The notes beneath the pieces were generated by a model. The model was not told where the DNA came from. It saw nothing but the letters and a program-made list of their open reading frames with translations, and did no database searches. A DNA stretch of 64,000 bases, from contig DISF01000053.1 of NCBI GenBank assembly GCA_002421985.1, positions 13,841-77,840 on the forward strand, written 5' to 3'. Shown piece by piece: positions 1 to 7,688 of the stretch (the stretch's first letter is position 1; the number at the start of each line of letters is the position of its first letter). The translations under genes and the position numbers were made by a program. This DNA is from Roseovarius sp. UBA6217. GTDB lineage: Bacteria > Pseudomonadota > Alphaproteobacteria > Rhodobacterales > Rhodobacteraceae.

Positions 1-1111
1 CCTCGGGGGCCGACATCTCGGGCTGAAGGTCATAGGTGGCGACGCGGGGCGAGGCGGCCATGTAGCGGTCCTCGCCGGGCACCGGCGGCTCCTTGCCGCC
101 GTTCAGGAAGAAGGTGACATGGGGGTATTTCTCGGTCTCGGCGATGTGGAATTGCCGCAGGCCCGCGCGGCTCACCCATTCGGCCAGCGTGTTGACGATC
201 ACGCGGGGCGGAAACACCGTGTCGAACCAGGCGTTATGCGCCTCGGAATATTCCACCAGGCCAAGGCGCGCGGCCCAGTCGGGCGCGGGGCCGCGCGCGA
301 ACCGGTCGAAATCGGGATCGGCCAGCGCCTGCAATATCTCTCGCGCGCGGTCGGCGCGGAAATTCAGGCAGAAAAGGCCATCCCCCGCCGCCACACCCGC
401 ATAATCGCCGATCACCGTGGCGGTGATGAATTCATCGGTCTCGCCGCGCGCGTAGGCGTTGGTCACGGCCATGCGGGCATCGCGCGCGCGCACGCCTTTT
501 GCCGTGGCGATCGCGTCATAGGCCTCCTGCACCCGGTCCCAACGATTGTCGCGGTCCATCGCGAAATAGCGCCCCGTCACCGTGGCAATGCGCACACCCT
601 CGGGCAGCATCTCCTGCAAGGTCGCCAGATGGGTGCGCGCCGATTTCGGGGCCACGTCGCGCCCGTCGGTCATCGCATGAAGCACCACCGGCACGCCCGC
701 CCCGGCAATGGCGCGGGCGGCGGCGGCGATATGGGTGATATGCCCGTGCACCCCCCCGTCCGAGACCAGCCCCAGAAGATGCGCGCGCCCGCCCGTGACC
801 TTCAGCCGCGCGATGAAGGCTTGCAGCGCCTCCATGCGGGCGAAACTGCCATCCTCAACCGCCAGATCGATCTGGCCCAGATCCATCGCCACCACCCGGC
901 CCGCGCCGATATTGGTATGGCCCACCTCGGAATTGCCCATCTGCCCGCGCGGCAGGCCGACATCGGGGCCATGCGCGACCAGCGTGGCATTCGGGCAGGT
1001 GGCCATCAGCCGGTCCATGTTGGGCGTGGCGGCAAGATACGGGGCGTTGGCCTCAAGCTGATCGCTCAGCCCCCAGCCATCGAGAATGCACAAAATGACA
1101 GGGGCGGGCAT
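1..1111 (-). CDS. gpmI: 2,3-bisphosphoglycerate-independent phosphoglycerate mutase (3' part cut by window edge)
   Basis: Interconverts 3- and 2-phosphoglycerate in glycolysis and gluconeogenesis, in the cytosol. The reverse strand reads ATG at 1111 followed by MPAPVILCILDGWGLSD, with the N-terminal metal-binding DGWG at residues 11-14 and the phosphoserine motif MGNSEVGH (Ser61), both diagnostic of the cofactor-independent, alkaline-phosphatase-superfamily enzyme. Further on, SDGGVHGH and AETEKYPHVTFFLNGG are also family signatures. About 370 of an expected ~505 residues are present and the frame is open through position 1, so the C-terminal metal ligands lie outside. It points the same way as idi, 162 bases away, but nothing shows co-transcription. 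The identification is secure. Confidence 0.95.
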   Translation of the reverse strand, partial: MPAPVILCILDGWGLSDQLEANAPYLAATPNMDRLMATCPNATLVAHGPDVGLPRGQMGNSEVGHTNIGAGRVVAMDLGQIDLAVEDGSFARMEALQAFIARLKVTGGRAHLLGLVSDGGVHGHITHIAAAARAIAGAGVPVVLHAMTDGRDVAPKSARTHLATLQEMLPEGVRIATVTGRYFAMDRDNRWDRVQEAYDAIATAKGVRARDARMAVTNAYARGETDEFITATVIGDYAGVAAGDGLFCLNFRADRAREILQALADPDFDRFARGPAPDWAARLGLVEYSEAHNAWFDTVFPPRVIVNTLAEWVSRAGLRQFHIAETEKYPHVTFFLNGGKEPPVPGEDRYMAASPRVATYDLQPEMSAPE

Positions 1112-1273
1112 GGTGTCTCCGGCGTGATACTGCCCGTGCGTTCTAGGCCGATGGATGCGGCCCCGCAACCCTTGCAGCGCGCCTCGCCGCGCGCAGGATC
1201 ACGTCTATATGCGGCACCTCCGACACAACCAGCCGATACATCAAGGGGGCGCGGCCGCCTGACGAAAGCCGGG

Positions 1274-1807
1274 TCAGGCGGGAAAATCCGCCCCGGAGAA
1301 TATCTGCGCCGCGTGCTCGTGCAGATAGATGCGCAGCCAGGGGGTGTAGTCGGCGGGTTTGTCGGCGATCCGCAGCATCAGCGCGTCGCGGCTCACCCAG
1401 TCCACGGCCATCACCTCATCGGGGTTGGGGCGGGTCCTGATGCGCCGCGCAACCCGCGCCACGAACACCTCCACCACCTCGTGCTCGATCAGGCCGCCGC
1501 CCACATCGGCGCGATATTCCACCCGCCCGCGCGGCGCGAGCGCAAGCCCGGTGATGCCCAACTCCTCGTCGAGCCTGCGGCGCGCGCAGTCCGCCCCCCC
1601 CTCGCCCCAGCGCGGATGGGTGCAGCAGGTATTCGCCCAAAGGCCCGGTGTGTGATACTTCGCCAGCGCCCGGCGCTGAATGAGCACCTCATCGCCATAG
1701 AGCACAAAGACCGACACCGCCTTGTGCTTGAGCCCGCACCGATGCGCCTCGAGCTTTTCGACGGCCACCAGATCGCCGCCCAGCCATGTGGGGATCATCT
1801 CGCTCAT
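1274..1807 (-). CDS. idi: Isopentenyl-diphosphate delta-isomerase, type I
   Basis: Isomerises isopentenyl diphosphate and dimethylallyl diphosphate, supplying both C5 units for isoprenoid synthesis (bacteriochlorophyll, carotenoids, quinones). The 177-residue product is a compact Nudix-fold protein. ANTCCTHPRWGEG carries the catalytic Cys (Cys61/62) and a metal-binding His64, LDEELGI is the Nudix helix, and IEHEVVEVF holds the acidic pair expected for the second metal and base site. The frame stays open far upstream (to 3157), but that extension runs antisense through suhB. The ATG at 1807 gives the normal family length and a start just before the conserved core. It is divergent from suhB with a 144-base shared promoter region. 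Confidence 0.93.
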   Translation of the reverse strand: MSEMIPTWLGGDLVAVEKLEAHRCGLKHKAVSVFVLYGDEVLIQRRALAKYHTPGLWANTCCTHPRWGEGGADCARRRLDEELGITGLALAPRGRVEYRADVGGGLIEHEVVEVFVARVARRIRTRPNPDEVMAVDWVSRDALMLRIADKPADYTPWLRIYLHEHAAQIFSGADFPA

Positions 1808-1951
1808 ATGTGCGGTTCTGGCACCAGAGGGGCGAGATGCGCAAGAGCCTTCGGCGCGATCCTGATATGGGCCAGTGCACGCGCCCGCGCCCCCTTGCCC
1901 GCGCCCGCCACCCGGCGTATAGCCCCGGCCTGATCCCGAAGGAGCCCGATC

Positions 1952-2743
1952 ATGCAAGGCAGCGCCAATCTCAACGTCATGCTCAAGGCCGCGCGCAAGG
2001 CCGGACGCATCCTCGTCAAGGATTTCGGCGAAGTCGAGAACCTTCAGGTCTCGATGAAGGGCGCGGGCGATTTCGTGAGCCGCGCCGATATTGCCGCTGA
2101 AAAGATCATCAAGGGCGAGCTGATGGGCGCGCGCCCGAGCTATGGCTGGCTGGCCGAGGAAGGCGGCGGCGAAGAGGGCAAGGATCCCACCCGCCGCTGG
2201 ATCGTCGACCCGCTGGACGGCACCACCAATTTCCTGCACGGCCTGCCGCATTTCGCCGTGTCCATCGCGCTCGAACACAAGGGCGAGGTGGTGGCGGGCG
2301 TGATCTATGACCCGGTGAAGGACGAGGCCTTCTATGCCGAAAAGGGCGCGGGGGCCTGGATGAACGACCGCCGGTTGCGCGTATCGGGGCGCGCCAAGAT
2401 GATCGAGGCCGTCTTTGCCACCGGCCTGCCCTTTGGCGGACGTGCCGACCTGCCCGAGACGCTGCACGATCTGGCGCGGCTGCTGCCCGCCTGTGCGGGC
2501 GTGCGGCGCTGGGGGGCGGCGGCGCTCGATCTCGCCTATGTCGCCGCCGGGCGCTATGATGGTTTCTGGGAACGCAGGCTCCACGCCTGGGATCTCGCCG
2601 CCGGCGTCATCATCGTGCGCGAGGCGGGCGGGCTGGTCGCGCCGCTCGACCCGCAGGGCAACATCCTTGAGGATGGCGAGATCATCGCCGCGAACGAGGC
2701 GATTTTCGACAAGTTCACCAAGGTCATCCGCGACGAGGGGTAA
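1952..2743 (+). CDS. suhB: Inositol-1-monophosphatase family protein (SuhB)
   Basis: Mg2+-dependent phosphatase of the inositol monophosphatase superfamily. In bacteria SuhB hydrolyses inositol phosphates and has also been tied to rRNA transcription. The 263 residues contain the three metal-site motifs in order: LAEEGGGEE (Glu69/70), WIVDPLDGTTNF (residues 83-94, with Asp86 and Asp89), and AWDLAAGVIIVREAGG near residue 212. An AAGGAGC ribosome site precedes the ATG at 1952. It is divergently transcribed from idi. Immediately after its stop lies the remnant of an acetyltransferase gene, which may once have formed an operon with it. Confidence 0.93.
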   Translation: MQGSANLNVMLKAARKAGRILVKDFGEVENLQVSMKGAGDFVSRADIAAEKIIKGELMGARPSYGWLAEEGGGEEGKDPTRRWIVDPLDGTTNFLHGLPHFAVSIALEHKGEVVAGVIYDPVKDEAFYAEKGAGAWMNDRRLRVSGRAKMIEAVFATGLPFGGRADLPETLHDLARLLPACAGVRRWGAAALDLAYVAAGRYDGFWERRLHAWDLAAGVIIVREAGGLVAPLDPQGNILEDGEIIAANEAIFDKFTKVIRDEG

Positions 2744-2744
2744 C

Positions 2745-3022
2745 GCCACGCGGATCGAGCATCTGGCCGTTGCCGGAAAGACGCTCGCCGAGGCGGGTGG
2801 CGATATCGCGGGATTAGCCTCTTTCGGCCCGTTCCGCCCCGGCCCCGGCCATGCCCACACCGCCGAGCATACCGTGATCCTTGCCGGGCCGCGCGCGGGC
2901 GCGGCACCGGGCGCGCGCTTGTGTCGCGGCTCGAGGATGTGGCCCGCGCGGGCCACCTGCCGCAGGCAGGCCGCAAGTTCGGGCGCTGGATGGATCTGGT
3001 GCTGTTTCTCAAACATCCGTGA
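2745..3022 (+). pseudogene. GNAT acetyltransferase remnant (phosphinothricin acetyltransferase-like)
   Basis: The intergenic space after suhB encodes recognisable pieces of one GNAT acetyltransferase in two frames. From 2745 one frame reads a weak N-terminal part and then SFGPFRPGPGHAHTAEHTVI, the strand 2-4 region of Pat/MddA-like enzymes. Around 2900 the similarity moves to another frame, RGRGTGRALVSRLEDVARA, which is the acetyl-CoA-binding motif A (R/Q-x-x-G-x-G/A). It then jumps directly to GHLPQAGRKFGRWMDLVLF, the family C-terminus, with a stop at 3020-3022. So there is an N-terminal truncation, at least one frameshift, and a loss of roughly 50 codons between motif A and the C-terminus. 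The gene is dead. The assignment rests on motif recognition by eye. Confidence 0.72.
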
Positions 3023-3066
3023 CGCTTTGTCCTGACAGGCGCGCCAATCCGCGATAAGCTGCCCCC

Positions 3067-3753
3067 ATGTCGATCTGGACCCGCATATCCGAGGCGATCC
3101 AGGCGCTCGCCAAGGGCGAGAGCCTCGCCCATGTCTTTGACCGCCTGCGCGGCCCACCCGAGCGCAGCGTTGCCTTTACCATCGCCGTGATCGCACTCTC
3201 GGCCAAGATGGCCAAGGCCGACGGGCGGGTGACCCGCGACGAGGTGACAGCGTTCCGCGATGTGTTTCAAATCCCCCCCGAGGAGGAACGGAACGCCGCC
3301 CGCATCTTCAACCTCGCGCGGCAGGACGTGGCCGGGTTCGAGGACTATGCCGCGCGGATCGCGCGCATGTTCGCCGATGCCCCCGAGACGCTCTGCGACC
3401 TGATGGAGGGGCTGTTCCATATCGCCGCCGCCGATGGGGTCTATCACCCCGACGAAGACGCGTTTCTTGGCCGGGTGGCAGAGATATTCGGCATCGGTGA
3501 CGCGCGGTTCCGCGCCCTGCGCGCGCGCTATGCTCCCGATGCGCGGCCCGATCCGTGGTCGATCCTCGGGGTCAGCGCCGACATGCCGATGGCAGAGATT
3601 CGCGCGGCCTGGCGCGCGCAGGTGCGCGAGTGCCACCCCGACAGGCTCCGCGCACGCGGCGTGCCCGACGAGGCGGTGCGCCTTGCCGAGCGGCGCCTGA
3701 GGGATATCAACCACGCCTGGGAAGAGATCACCGCCATGCGCACCCCCTCTTAA
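3067..3753 (+). CDS. DjlA-type co-chaperone: TerB-like domain plus C-terminal J domain
   Basis: A 228-residue protein with two parts. Residues ~30-150 form a helical TerB-like domain, recognisable from KMAKADGRVTRDEV and the second copy of the pattern HIAAADGVYHPDED, both with spaced acidic residues. Residues ~162-225 form a J domain, DPWSILGVS ... with the essential HPD at 190-192, expected to stimulate the ATPase of DnaK. This is the cytosolic domain order of DjlA, but no N-terminal membrane helix is visible, so the protein is probably soluble. It stands alone, with a small secreted-protein gene 31 bases downstream on the same strand. Confidence 0.85.
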   Translation: MSIWTRISEAIQALAKGESLAHVFDRLRGPPERSVAFTIAVIALSAKMAKADGRVTRDEVTAFRDVFQIPPEEERNAARIFNLARQDVAGFEDYAARIARMFADAPETLCDLMEGLFHIAAADGVYHPDEDAFLGRVAEIFGIGDARFRALRARYAPDARPDPWSILGVSADMPMAEIRAAWRAQVRECHPDRLRARGVPDEAVRLAERRLRDINHAWEEITAMRTPS

Positions 3754-3784
3754 AACCGCCGCCCGCCTGCCCTATGTTAGCACC

Positions 3785-4162
3785 ATGAAACACACCGCCC
3801 TCCTCCTCGCCCTTTCCGCCGCGCTCCTGATCGGCGCAGGCCCCGCCCCCGCGCAAGACCCGCAAGACGAGGGCGAGGGCCGCTCGCAGATGGAGGATGG
3901 CGCGCGGCTTTTCTGGGAAGGGCTGCGCCGCGAGATGGGCCCCGCGCTTGATGCGCTGCGCGAGCGCGCCGACGAAATGGAGCCCGCGATCCGCGATTTC
4001 GCCGATCGGATGGGGCCGGCGCTTGCCGAGCTGATCGACAGGATCGGCGATCTGAGCGCCTATCACCCGCCCGAGATACTGCCCAACGGCGATATCATCC
4101 TGCGCCGCAAGACCCCGCAGGAGATGAAAGACACCGCCCCCGAGGGCGAGGTCGAGATTTAA
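3785..4162 (+). CDS. Small secreted protein of unknown function
   Basis: A 125-residue protein. Residues 1-23 are a clear Sec signal peptide (Lys-His, a run of Leu/Ala, cleavage likely after APAQ). The mature part is ~100 residues, strongly charged, with helix-forming repeats such as GPALDALRERADEME and GPALAELIDRIGDL. It ends in a Pro-rich/hydrophobic PPEILPNGDIILRRK. The two similar GPAL...DR segments suggest a short helical hairpin or coiled coil in the periplasm. I do not recognise a functional family, though similar small proteins are common in Rhodobacteraceae. Its stop overlaps the stop of the convergent FAD oxidoreductase gene by four bases. Confidence 0.7.
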   Translation: MKHTALLLALSAALLIGAGPAPAQDPQDEGEGRSQMEDGARLFWEGLRREMGPALDALRERADEMEPAIRDFADRMGPALAELIDRIGDLSAYHPPEILPNGDIILRRKTPQEMKDTAPEGEVEI

Positions 4163-5571
4163 CCCCTGAGCACCGCCCCCGGATTCATGATCCCCGCCGG
4201 GTCGAGCGCATCCTTGATCGCGCGCATCGTCGCAAGCTTCACCGGGTCGCCATAGCGCTCCAGATCATCCACCTTGAGCCGCCCGATGCCGTGCTCGGCA
4301 CTGACAGAGCCACCCATCGCATGGACCAGGTCATGCACCGCGCGCTTGATCGCGTCGCGCTCGGCCATATGATCGGCGCGCGAGCGCCCCGCCACGGGAA
4401 AGACGTTGTAATGCAGGTTGCCATCGCCCAGATGCCCGAAACAGTTGATGCGGAACGCACCAATCCCGGCGATCACCCCTGCCGCCTTCTCGATGAACTC
4501 GGGGATCGCCGAGAGCGGCAGGGAAATGTCGTGCGAACTGACCGAGCCGATGCGGCGGTTGGCCTCGGGGATCTGCTCGCGCAGCTCCCGGAACGCGTGG
4601 CGCTGCGCCTGTGATTGCGCGATCACGCCATCGCTGACCAGCCCCGCCTCCACCCCTTCGGCAAAGAGCGCCTCAAGCGCCGCCCCCGGATCAAGCCCGC
4701 GCGCCAGCCCCGCCTCGATGAGCACGCACCATTCGGGCGCGGCCTCAAAAGGCTGCCGGATATCAGGCAGCACCTCGGCGAGGAACTCAAGCCCCTGCCG
4801 GTGCATCAGCTCGAACGCGCTCACCCCCTCGCCCATCTGCTCGCGCGCCAGCGCCAGCAGATCGAGCGCGGCGCGCGGGCCTGCCACCACCATGAGCGCG
4901 GTGCCCTCGCCCGCCGGGCGCGGCGCAAGGCGCAGCGCGGCGGCGGTGATGATCCCAAGCGTGCCCTCCGAACCGATCAGCAGGTTGCGCAGATCATAGC
5001 CGGTATTGTCCTTGCGCAGCCGCTTCAGCCCGTGCCAGATGCGCCCGTCGGGCATCACCGCCTCCAGCCCCAGGCACAGATCGCGCGCATTGCCATAGCG
5101 CAGCACATTGACCCCGCCCGCGTTGGTCGCCAGCAGCCCGCCGATGCGCGCCGATCCCTTGGACGCGATGGACAGCGGGAAAAGCCGCCCCGCCGCCTCT
5201 GCCGCTGCGTGGACATCCTGAAGGATCGCGCCCGCCTCGACGACCATCACGTTCTCCTCCGGCCAGATCCCACGCACCGCGCGCATCCGCTCGAGGCTGA
5301 GGATCACCGGCACCGGGCCATCCGGTGCGACCTGCCCGCCCACCAGACCCGTGCCGCCGCCATAGGGCACCACCGGCACGCGCGCGCGCGCACAGGCGCG
5401 CACCACCTGCGCCACGCCTTCCGCGCTGTCTGGGGCCACAACCACGCCCTGCCCCCGCCAGCGCCCGCGCGGCTCCTCGAAATAGCGCGGCGCGGCCTCG
5501 CGAAAGGCGGCCTCGGGCAGCCCCGCGCGCAGGTCATTGACGAAATCGGGGGTCGCGGAATTCAATATCAT
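4159..5571 (-). CDS. FAD-binding oxidoreductase, GlcD / D-2-hydroxyacid dehydrogenase family
   Basis: Flavoprotein of the vanillyl-alcohol-oxidase fold, expected to oxidise a D-2-hydroxyacid (D-lactate, glycolate or D-2-hydroxyglutarate) to the 2-oxoacid and pass electrons to the quinone pool or a cytochrome. The 470 residues hold the FAD-binding PCMH domain with PYGGGTGLVGG at 69-79, then ATNAGGVNVLRYGNARDL and LIGSEGTLGIIT. They are followed by the FAD-oxidase C-terminal domain with HLGDGNLHYNVF and SAEHGIGRLK, whose His residues belong to the substrate/metal site. There is no iron-sulfur or transmembrane extension and no GlcE/GlcF neighbour, so it acts as a single-chain enzyme. The substrate cannot be assigned. 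Confidence 0.88.
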   Translation of the reverse strand: MILNSATPDFVNDLRAGLPEAAFREAAPRYFEEPRGRWRGQGVVVAPDSAEGVAQVVRACARARVPVVPYGGGTGLVGGQVAPDGPVPVILSLERMRAVRGIWPEENVMVVEAGAILQDVHAAAEAAGRLFPLSIASKGSARIGGLLATNAGGVNVLRYGNARDLCLGLEAVMPDGRIWHGLKRLRKDNTGYDLRNLLIGSEGTLGIITAAALRLAPRPAGEGTALMVVAGPRAALDLLALAREQMGEGVSAFELMHRQGLEFLAEVLPDIRQPFEAAPEWCVLIEAGLARGLDPGAALEALFAEGVEAGLVSDGVIAQSQAQRHAFRELREQIPEANRRIGSVSSHDISLPLSAIPEFIEKAAGVIAGIGAFRINCFGHLGDGNLHYNVFPVAGRSRADHMAERDAIKRAVHDLVHAMGGSVSAEHGIGRLKVDDLERYGDPVKLATMRAIKDALDPAGIMNPGAVLRG

Positions 5572-5648
5572 GTCCCTTGGCTATCACAGCCGCCCGTCAG
5601 GGCCAGCACTCGCGGCTTCATCTTGCCCAAAATACTCAAAATCCCCGC

Positions 5649-6122
5649 TCACAGCTTCGACGAGATCACGCCGGTGTTGAACCCGCCCATCCGCAACTCT
5701 CCGAATAACCGCTGATACTCGATCTTGGGGCAGCGGTTCATCACCACATCGACGCCGCGCGCCCGCGCCATTGCCGCCGCGCCCTCGTGTTCCACCCCGA
5801 TCTGCATCCAGATCGTGCGCAGGCCCGGCAGGCAGTCAAGGGCCTCCTCGACGATGGCAGGCACATGCTCGGAGCGGCGGAAGATATCGACCATGTCGAC
5901 ATCCCCCTCGATATCCGACAGCCGCGCCACGACCCTCTGGCCAAACAGCACCTCTCCGGCATGGCCGGGGTTGACCGGGACCACCTCGAACCCCTTGAGC
6001 CCAAGATAGCGCGCCACGTAATAGCTTGGGCGCACCGGGTTTACCGACACGCCCACCACCGCGATGCGGCGGGTGCGGGTCAGGATGTCTCGCAGGTGGG
6101 AATCGGCATAGGTCTCGCTCAT
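5649..6122 (-). CDS. CoA-binding domain protein (YccU-like)
   Basis: A 157-residue stand-alone CoA-binding Rossmann domain of the YccU type. It opens with a beta-strand and glycine turn (RRIAVVGVSVNPVRPSYYVA) and continues with VVPVNPGHAGEVLFGQ and the DMVDIFRRSEHVPAIVEEA helix. It ends in the conserved NRCPKIEYQRL. Homologues bind CoA, but no reaction has been assigned that I can name with confidence. The start at 6122 is used because the upstream in-frame extension to 6260 is unlike the family and has no conserved residues. It lies 78 bases before the FAD oxidoreductase on the same strand. Confidence 0.82.
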   Translation of the reverse strand: MSETYADSHLRDILTRTRRIAVVGVSVNPVRPSYYVARYLGLKGFEVVPVNPGHAGEVLFGQRVVARLSDIEGDVDMVDIFRRSEHVPAIVEEALDCLPGLRTIWMQIGVEHEGAAAMARARGVDVVMNRCPKIEYQRLFGELRMGGFNTGVISSKL

Positions 6123-6366
6123 GGCATGATTTGAACCACAAACCGGCGCAAGAAAAAAGCGCCCAAGATAATACTTGGGCGCCAGTCGCGGAACGAGGGA
6201 CAGTGATACGAGTTGGCGGAGTTCCGGTCCGCCGCCTCTGATCCATATGTAGGATCGCATGTCATCATATCAAAGGGTTTGTAATACGCTCGTGACCGTT
6301 CGTGAAGGCGGGCGCATGTCACATCCCCGACCACGGCCCTATCCCCCGGCGATTCACGTCCCGGCG

Positions 6367-7143
6367 TCACCCCCGCGCGGCATAAAGCGCGACCGCCGCC
6401 GCGTTCGACACGTTGAGCGAGCCGAAATCGCTGGCAAACGCGATCCGCGCCAGCGCGTCCACCACTTCGCGCGTGCGCGCGCGCAGCCCCGGCCCCTCGG
6501 CCCCCAGCACCAGCGCCACGGGCCGGTCGCGGCGGCCCTCAAGCACCGCCTCGATGCTGTCGGTCGCCTCACCCGCAAGCCCCACCACCAGATAACCCAT
6601 GCCCTGCAACTCGATGATCGCATCGGCAAGGTTGCGCACCCGCAGATAAGGTTGACGCTCCAGCGCGCCGCTGGCGGATTTGGCGAGCGCCCCGGTCTCG
6701 GGGGCGGCGTGGTGGCGGGGTGCGATCACCGCGCGCGCACCAAACACCTCTGCCGAGCGCAGGATCGCGCCCACATTATGCGGGTCGGTCACCCGGTCCA
6801 GCAGCACCAGACGCGGCGCGCCGGGCCCGTCGCCGAGCGCCACATCGGCGAGGCTTCCCCAATCGAGCGGCCGCACCTCGAGCGCCGCGCCCTGATGCAC
6901 CGAGCCGGGATCGAGCGGCGCGGCAAAGCGGCGCGGATCGGCGATTTCCGGCTCCATGCCGCTCGTCGCGATGGCCTCTGCCAGCTTGTCGGCGGCGTTG
7001 CGCGTCACGATGAGGCGCAGCCGCTCGCGGCGCGGATTTTCCAGCGCATCGCGCACCGCGTGCAGCCCGAAGAGCCAGACGGTCTCGGCGCTTGCGGCCT
7101 TTTTCGCCTGTTCCTTGTCGATCACCCAGCGGGGTTTCTTCAT
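6367..7143 (-). CDS. rlmB: 23S rRNA (guanosine-2'-O-)-methyltransferase RlmB, SpoU family
   Basis: SpoU-type SAM-dependent 2'-O-methyltransferase, expected to modify a guanosine (G2251 by E. coli numbering) in the 23S rRNA peptidyl-transferase loop. The 258-residue protein has an N-terminal substrate-binding domain (from TVWLFGLHAVRDAL) and the trefoil-knot catalytic domain. The three SpoU motifs are visible: LLDRVTDPHNVGAILRSAEV (114-133), LVLGAEGPGL (211-220) and DFGSLNVSNAAAVALY (239-254). The ATG at 7143 follows an AGGAAAGG ribosome site. The in-frame ATG at 7200 lies in non-conserved sequence and lacks such a site. The gene is back-to-back with tRNA-Tyr. Confidence 0.92.
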   Translation of the reverse strand: MKKPRWVIDKEQAKKAASAETVWLFGLHAVRDALENPRRERLRLIVTRNAADKLAEAIATSGMEPEIADPRRFAAPLDPGSVHQGAALEVRPLDWGSLADVALGDGPGAPRLVLLDRVTDPHNVGAILRSAEVFGARAVIAPRHHAAPETGALAKSASGALERQPYLRVRNLADAIIELQGMGYLVVGLAGEATDSIEAVLEGRRDRPVALVLGAEGPGLRARTREVVDALARIAFASDFGSLNVSNAAAVALYAARG

Positions 7144-7212
7144 CGCGCGCGCCTTTCCTGTCAGGCGCGGGAAATGACATGGGCAGAGACGGTCATGCAA
7201 GCGATTTTCCGG

Positions 7213-7240
7213 TTGACGCCCGCCCGCGCCACTTCTAAAC
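7213..7240 (+). promoter_or_regulatory. Probable sigma-70 promoter of tRNA-Tyr
   Basis: TTGACG at 7213-7218 resembles a -35 box. TCTAAA or CTAAAC at about 7234-7240, 15-16 bases further on, could be the -10. Transcription would begin near 7246, a few bases before the mature tRNA 5' end at 7253. Confidence 0.5.
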
Positions 7241-7252
7241 CGCCCGTCACGT

Positions 7253-7336
7253 GGGCGACAGGCCGCAAGGTGTGGCAGGGGACTGTAACTCCCTCGCGGA
7301 GACGCACGCTAGGTTCGATTCCTAGGTCGCCCACCA
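7253..7336 (+). tRNA. tRNA-Tyr (GTA anticodon)
   Basis: A complete class II cloverleaf can be folded by hand. The acceptor stem is GGGCGAC (7253-7259) with GTCGCCC (7326-7332). The D stem is GCC/GGC, and the anticodon stem GGGGA/TCCCT has loop CTGTAAC and anticodon GTA at 7285-7287. The variable arm is long (7295-7308, stem GCG/CGC), as expected for bacterial tRNA-Tyr. The T arm is CTAGG-TTCGATT-CCTAG (7309-7325), then discriminator A at 7333 and an encoded CCA at 7334-7336. In this folding base 8 is A (7260) rather than the near-universal T. The gene marks the boundary between core genes and the catabolic region. Confidence 0.93.
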
Positions 7337-7374
7337 TAACACAATCAGACATTTTGCGGGAAATCAGAGTTAAA

Positions 7375-7418
7375 GCAATTTCAGAAAAAGTTGATAGACT
7401 TTTTCGGTTCGAAATTGC
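7375..7418. repeat. Palindromic intergenic repeat, unit 1
   Basis: GCAATTTC at 7375-7382 pairs with GAAATTGC at 7411-7418. Inside them AGAAAAAGT pairs imperfectly with ACTTTTTCG, giving a stem of about 17 bases with a small bulge. It begins about 40 bases after tRNA-Tyr and could end that transcript, but it has no clean run of T after the stem. It is the first element of a low-GC block (7337-7683) that holds no convincing gene. Confidence 0.6.
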
Positions 7419-7431
7419 GACAACTCAATCA

Positions 7432-7476
7432 TTTAGAGCGTTTTGGTGTTTCAACGAAAAACCGAAACGCTCTAAA
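7432..7476. repeat. Palindromic intergenic repeat, unit 2
   Basis: TTTAGAGCGTTTTGGT (7432-7447) is an inverted copy, 15 of 16 bases, of ACCGAAACGCTCTAAA (7461-7476), with a 13-base loop. From memory, the arm resembles dispersed palindromes common between genes in alphaproteobacteria. The following stretch (7496-7600), with GAGCATGTTGCTC and GGGAACCGGTTTT, has the same flavour. A role in transcription termination or mRNA stability is possible but not shown. Confidence 0.6.
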
Positions 7477-7625
7477 GCGGCAAGGCTTGGAATCGAGCAT
7501 GCAAGCGTTTTGCAAGCAGATTTTGCGTATAGGTATGCCCTGAATCACAGGCTTGCGGGCCAGAGCATGTTGCTCGAAACTGGGAACCGGTTTTGATCTC
7601 CTCGAACATGCGAAATCAATAGGTT

Positions 7626-7688
7626 AGAGCAGGGCGCGTGAATGCGGATGAACGCGCCCTGCCCTAGACGAACGCGCCCTGCCCTAGA
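7626..7688. repeat. Inverted repeat plus 20-base tandem duplication at the 3' end of the MBL gene
   Basis: AGAGCAGGGCGCGT (7626-7639) pairs with ACGCGCCCTGCCCT (7652-7665; one mismatch), giving a strong GC stem with a 12-base loop. The right arm is then repeated: AACGCGCCCTGCCCTAGA occurs at 7651-7668 and again, identical, at 7671-7688. The second copy contains the stop codon (7684-7686) of the metallo-hydrolase gene on the minus strand. The stem therefore sits directly behind that gene and could serve as its terminator, although no T-run follows. Confidence 0.65.

Noticed and set aside
119..1933. Long plus-strand open frame (604 codons) opposite gpmI and idi
   Set aside because: It is antisense to two genes with clear family motifs, is rich in Arg/His/Pro/Gly as expected of a GC-rich shadow frame, and has no motif or ribosome site.
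1808..3157. N-terminal extension of idi to 627 codons
   Set aside because: The extension runs antisense through suhB and the GNAT remnant and has no idi-like sequence; ATG 1807 gives the family length.
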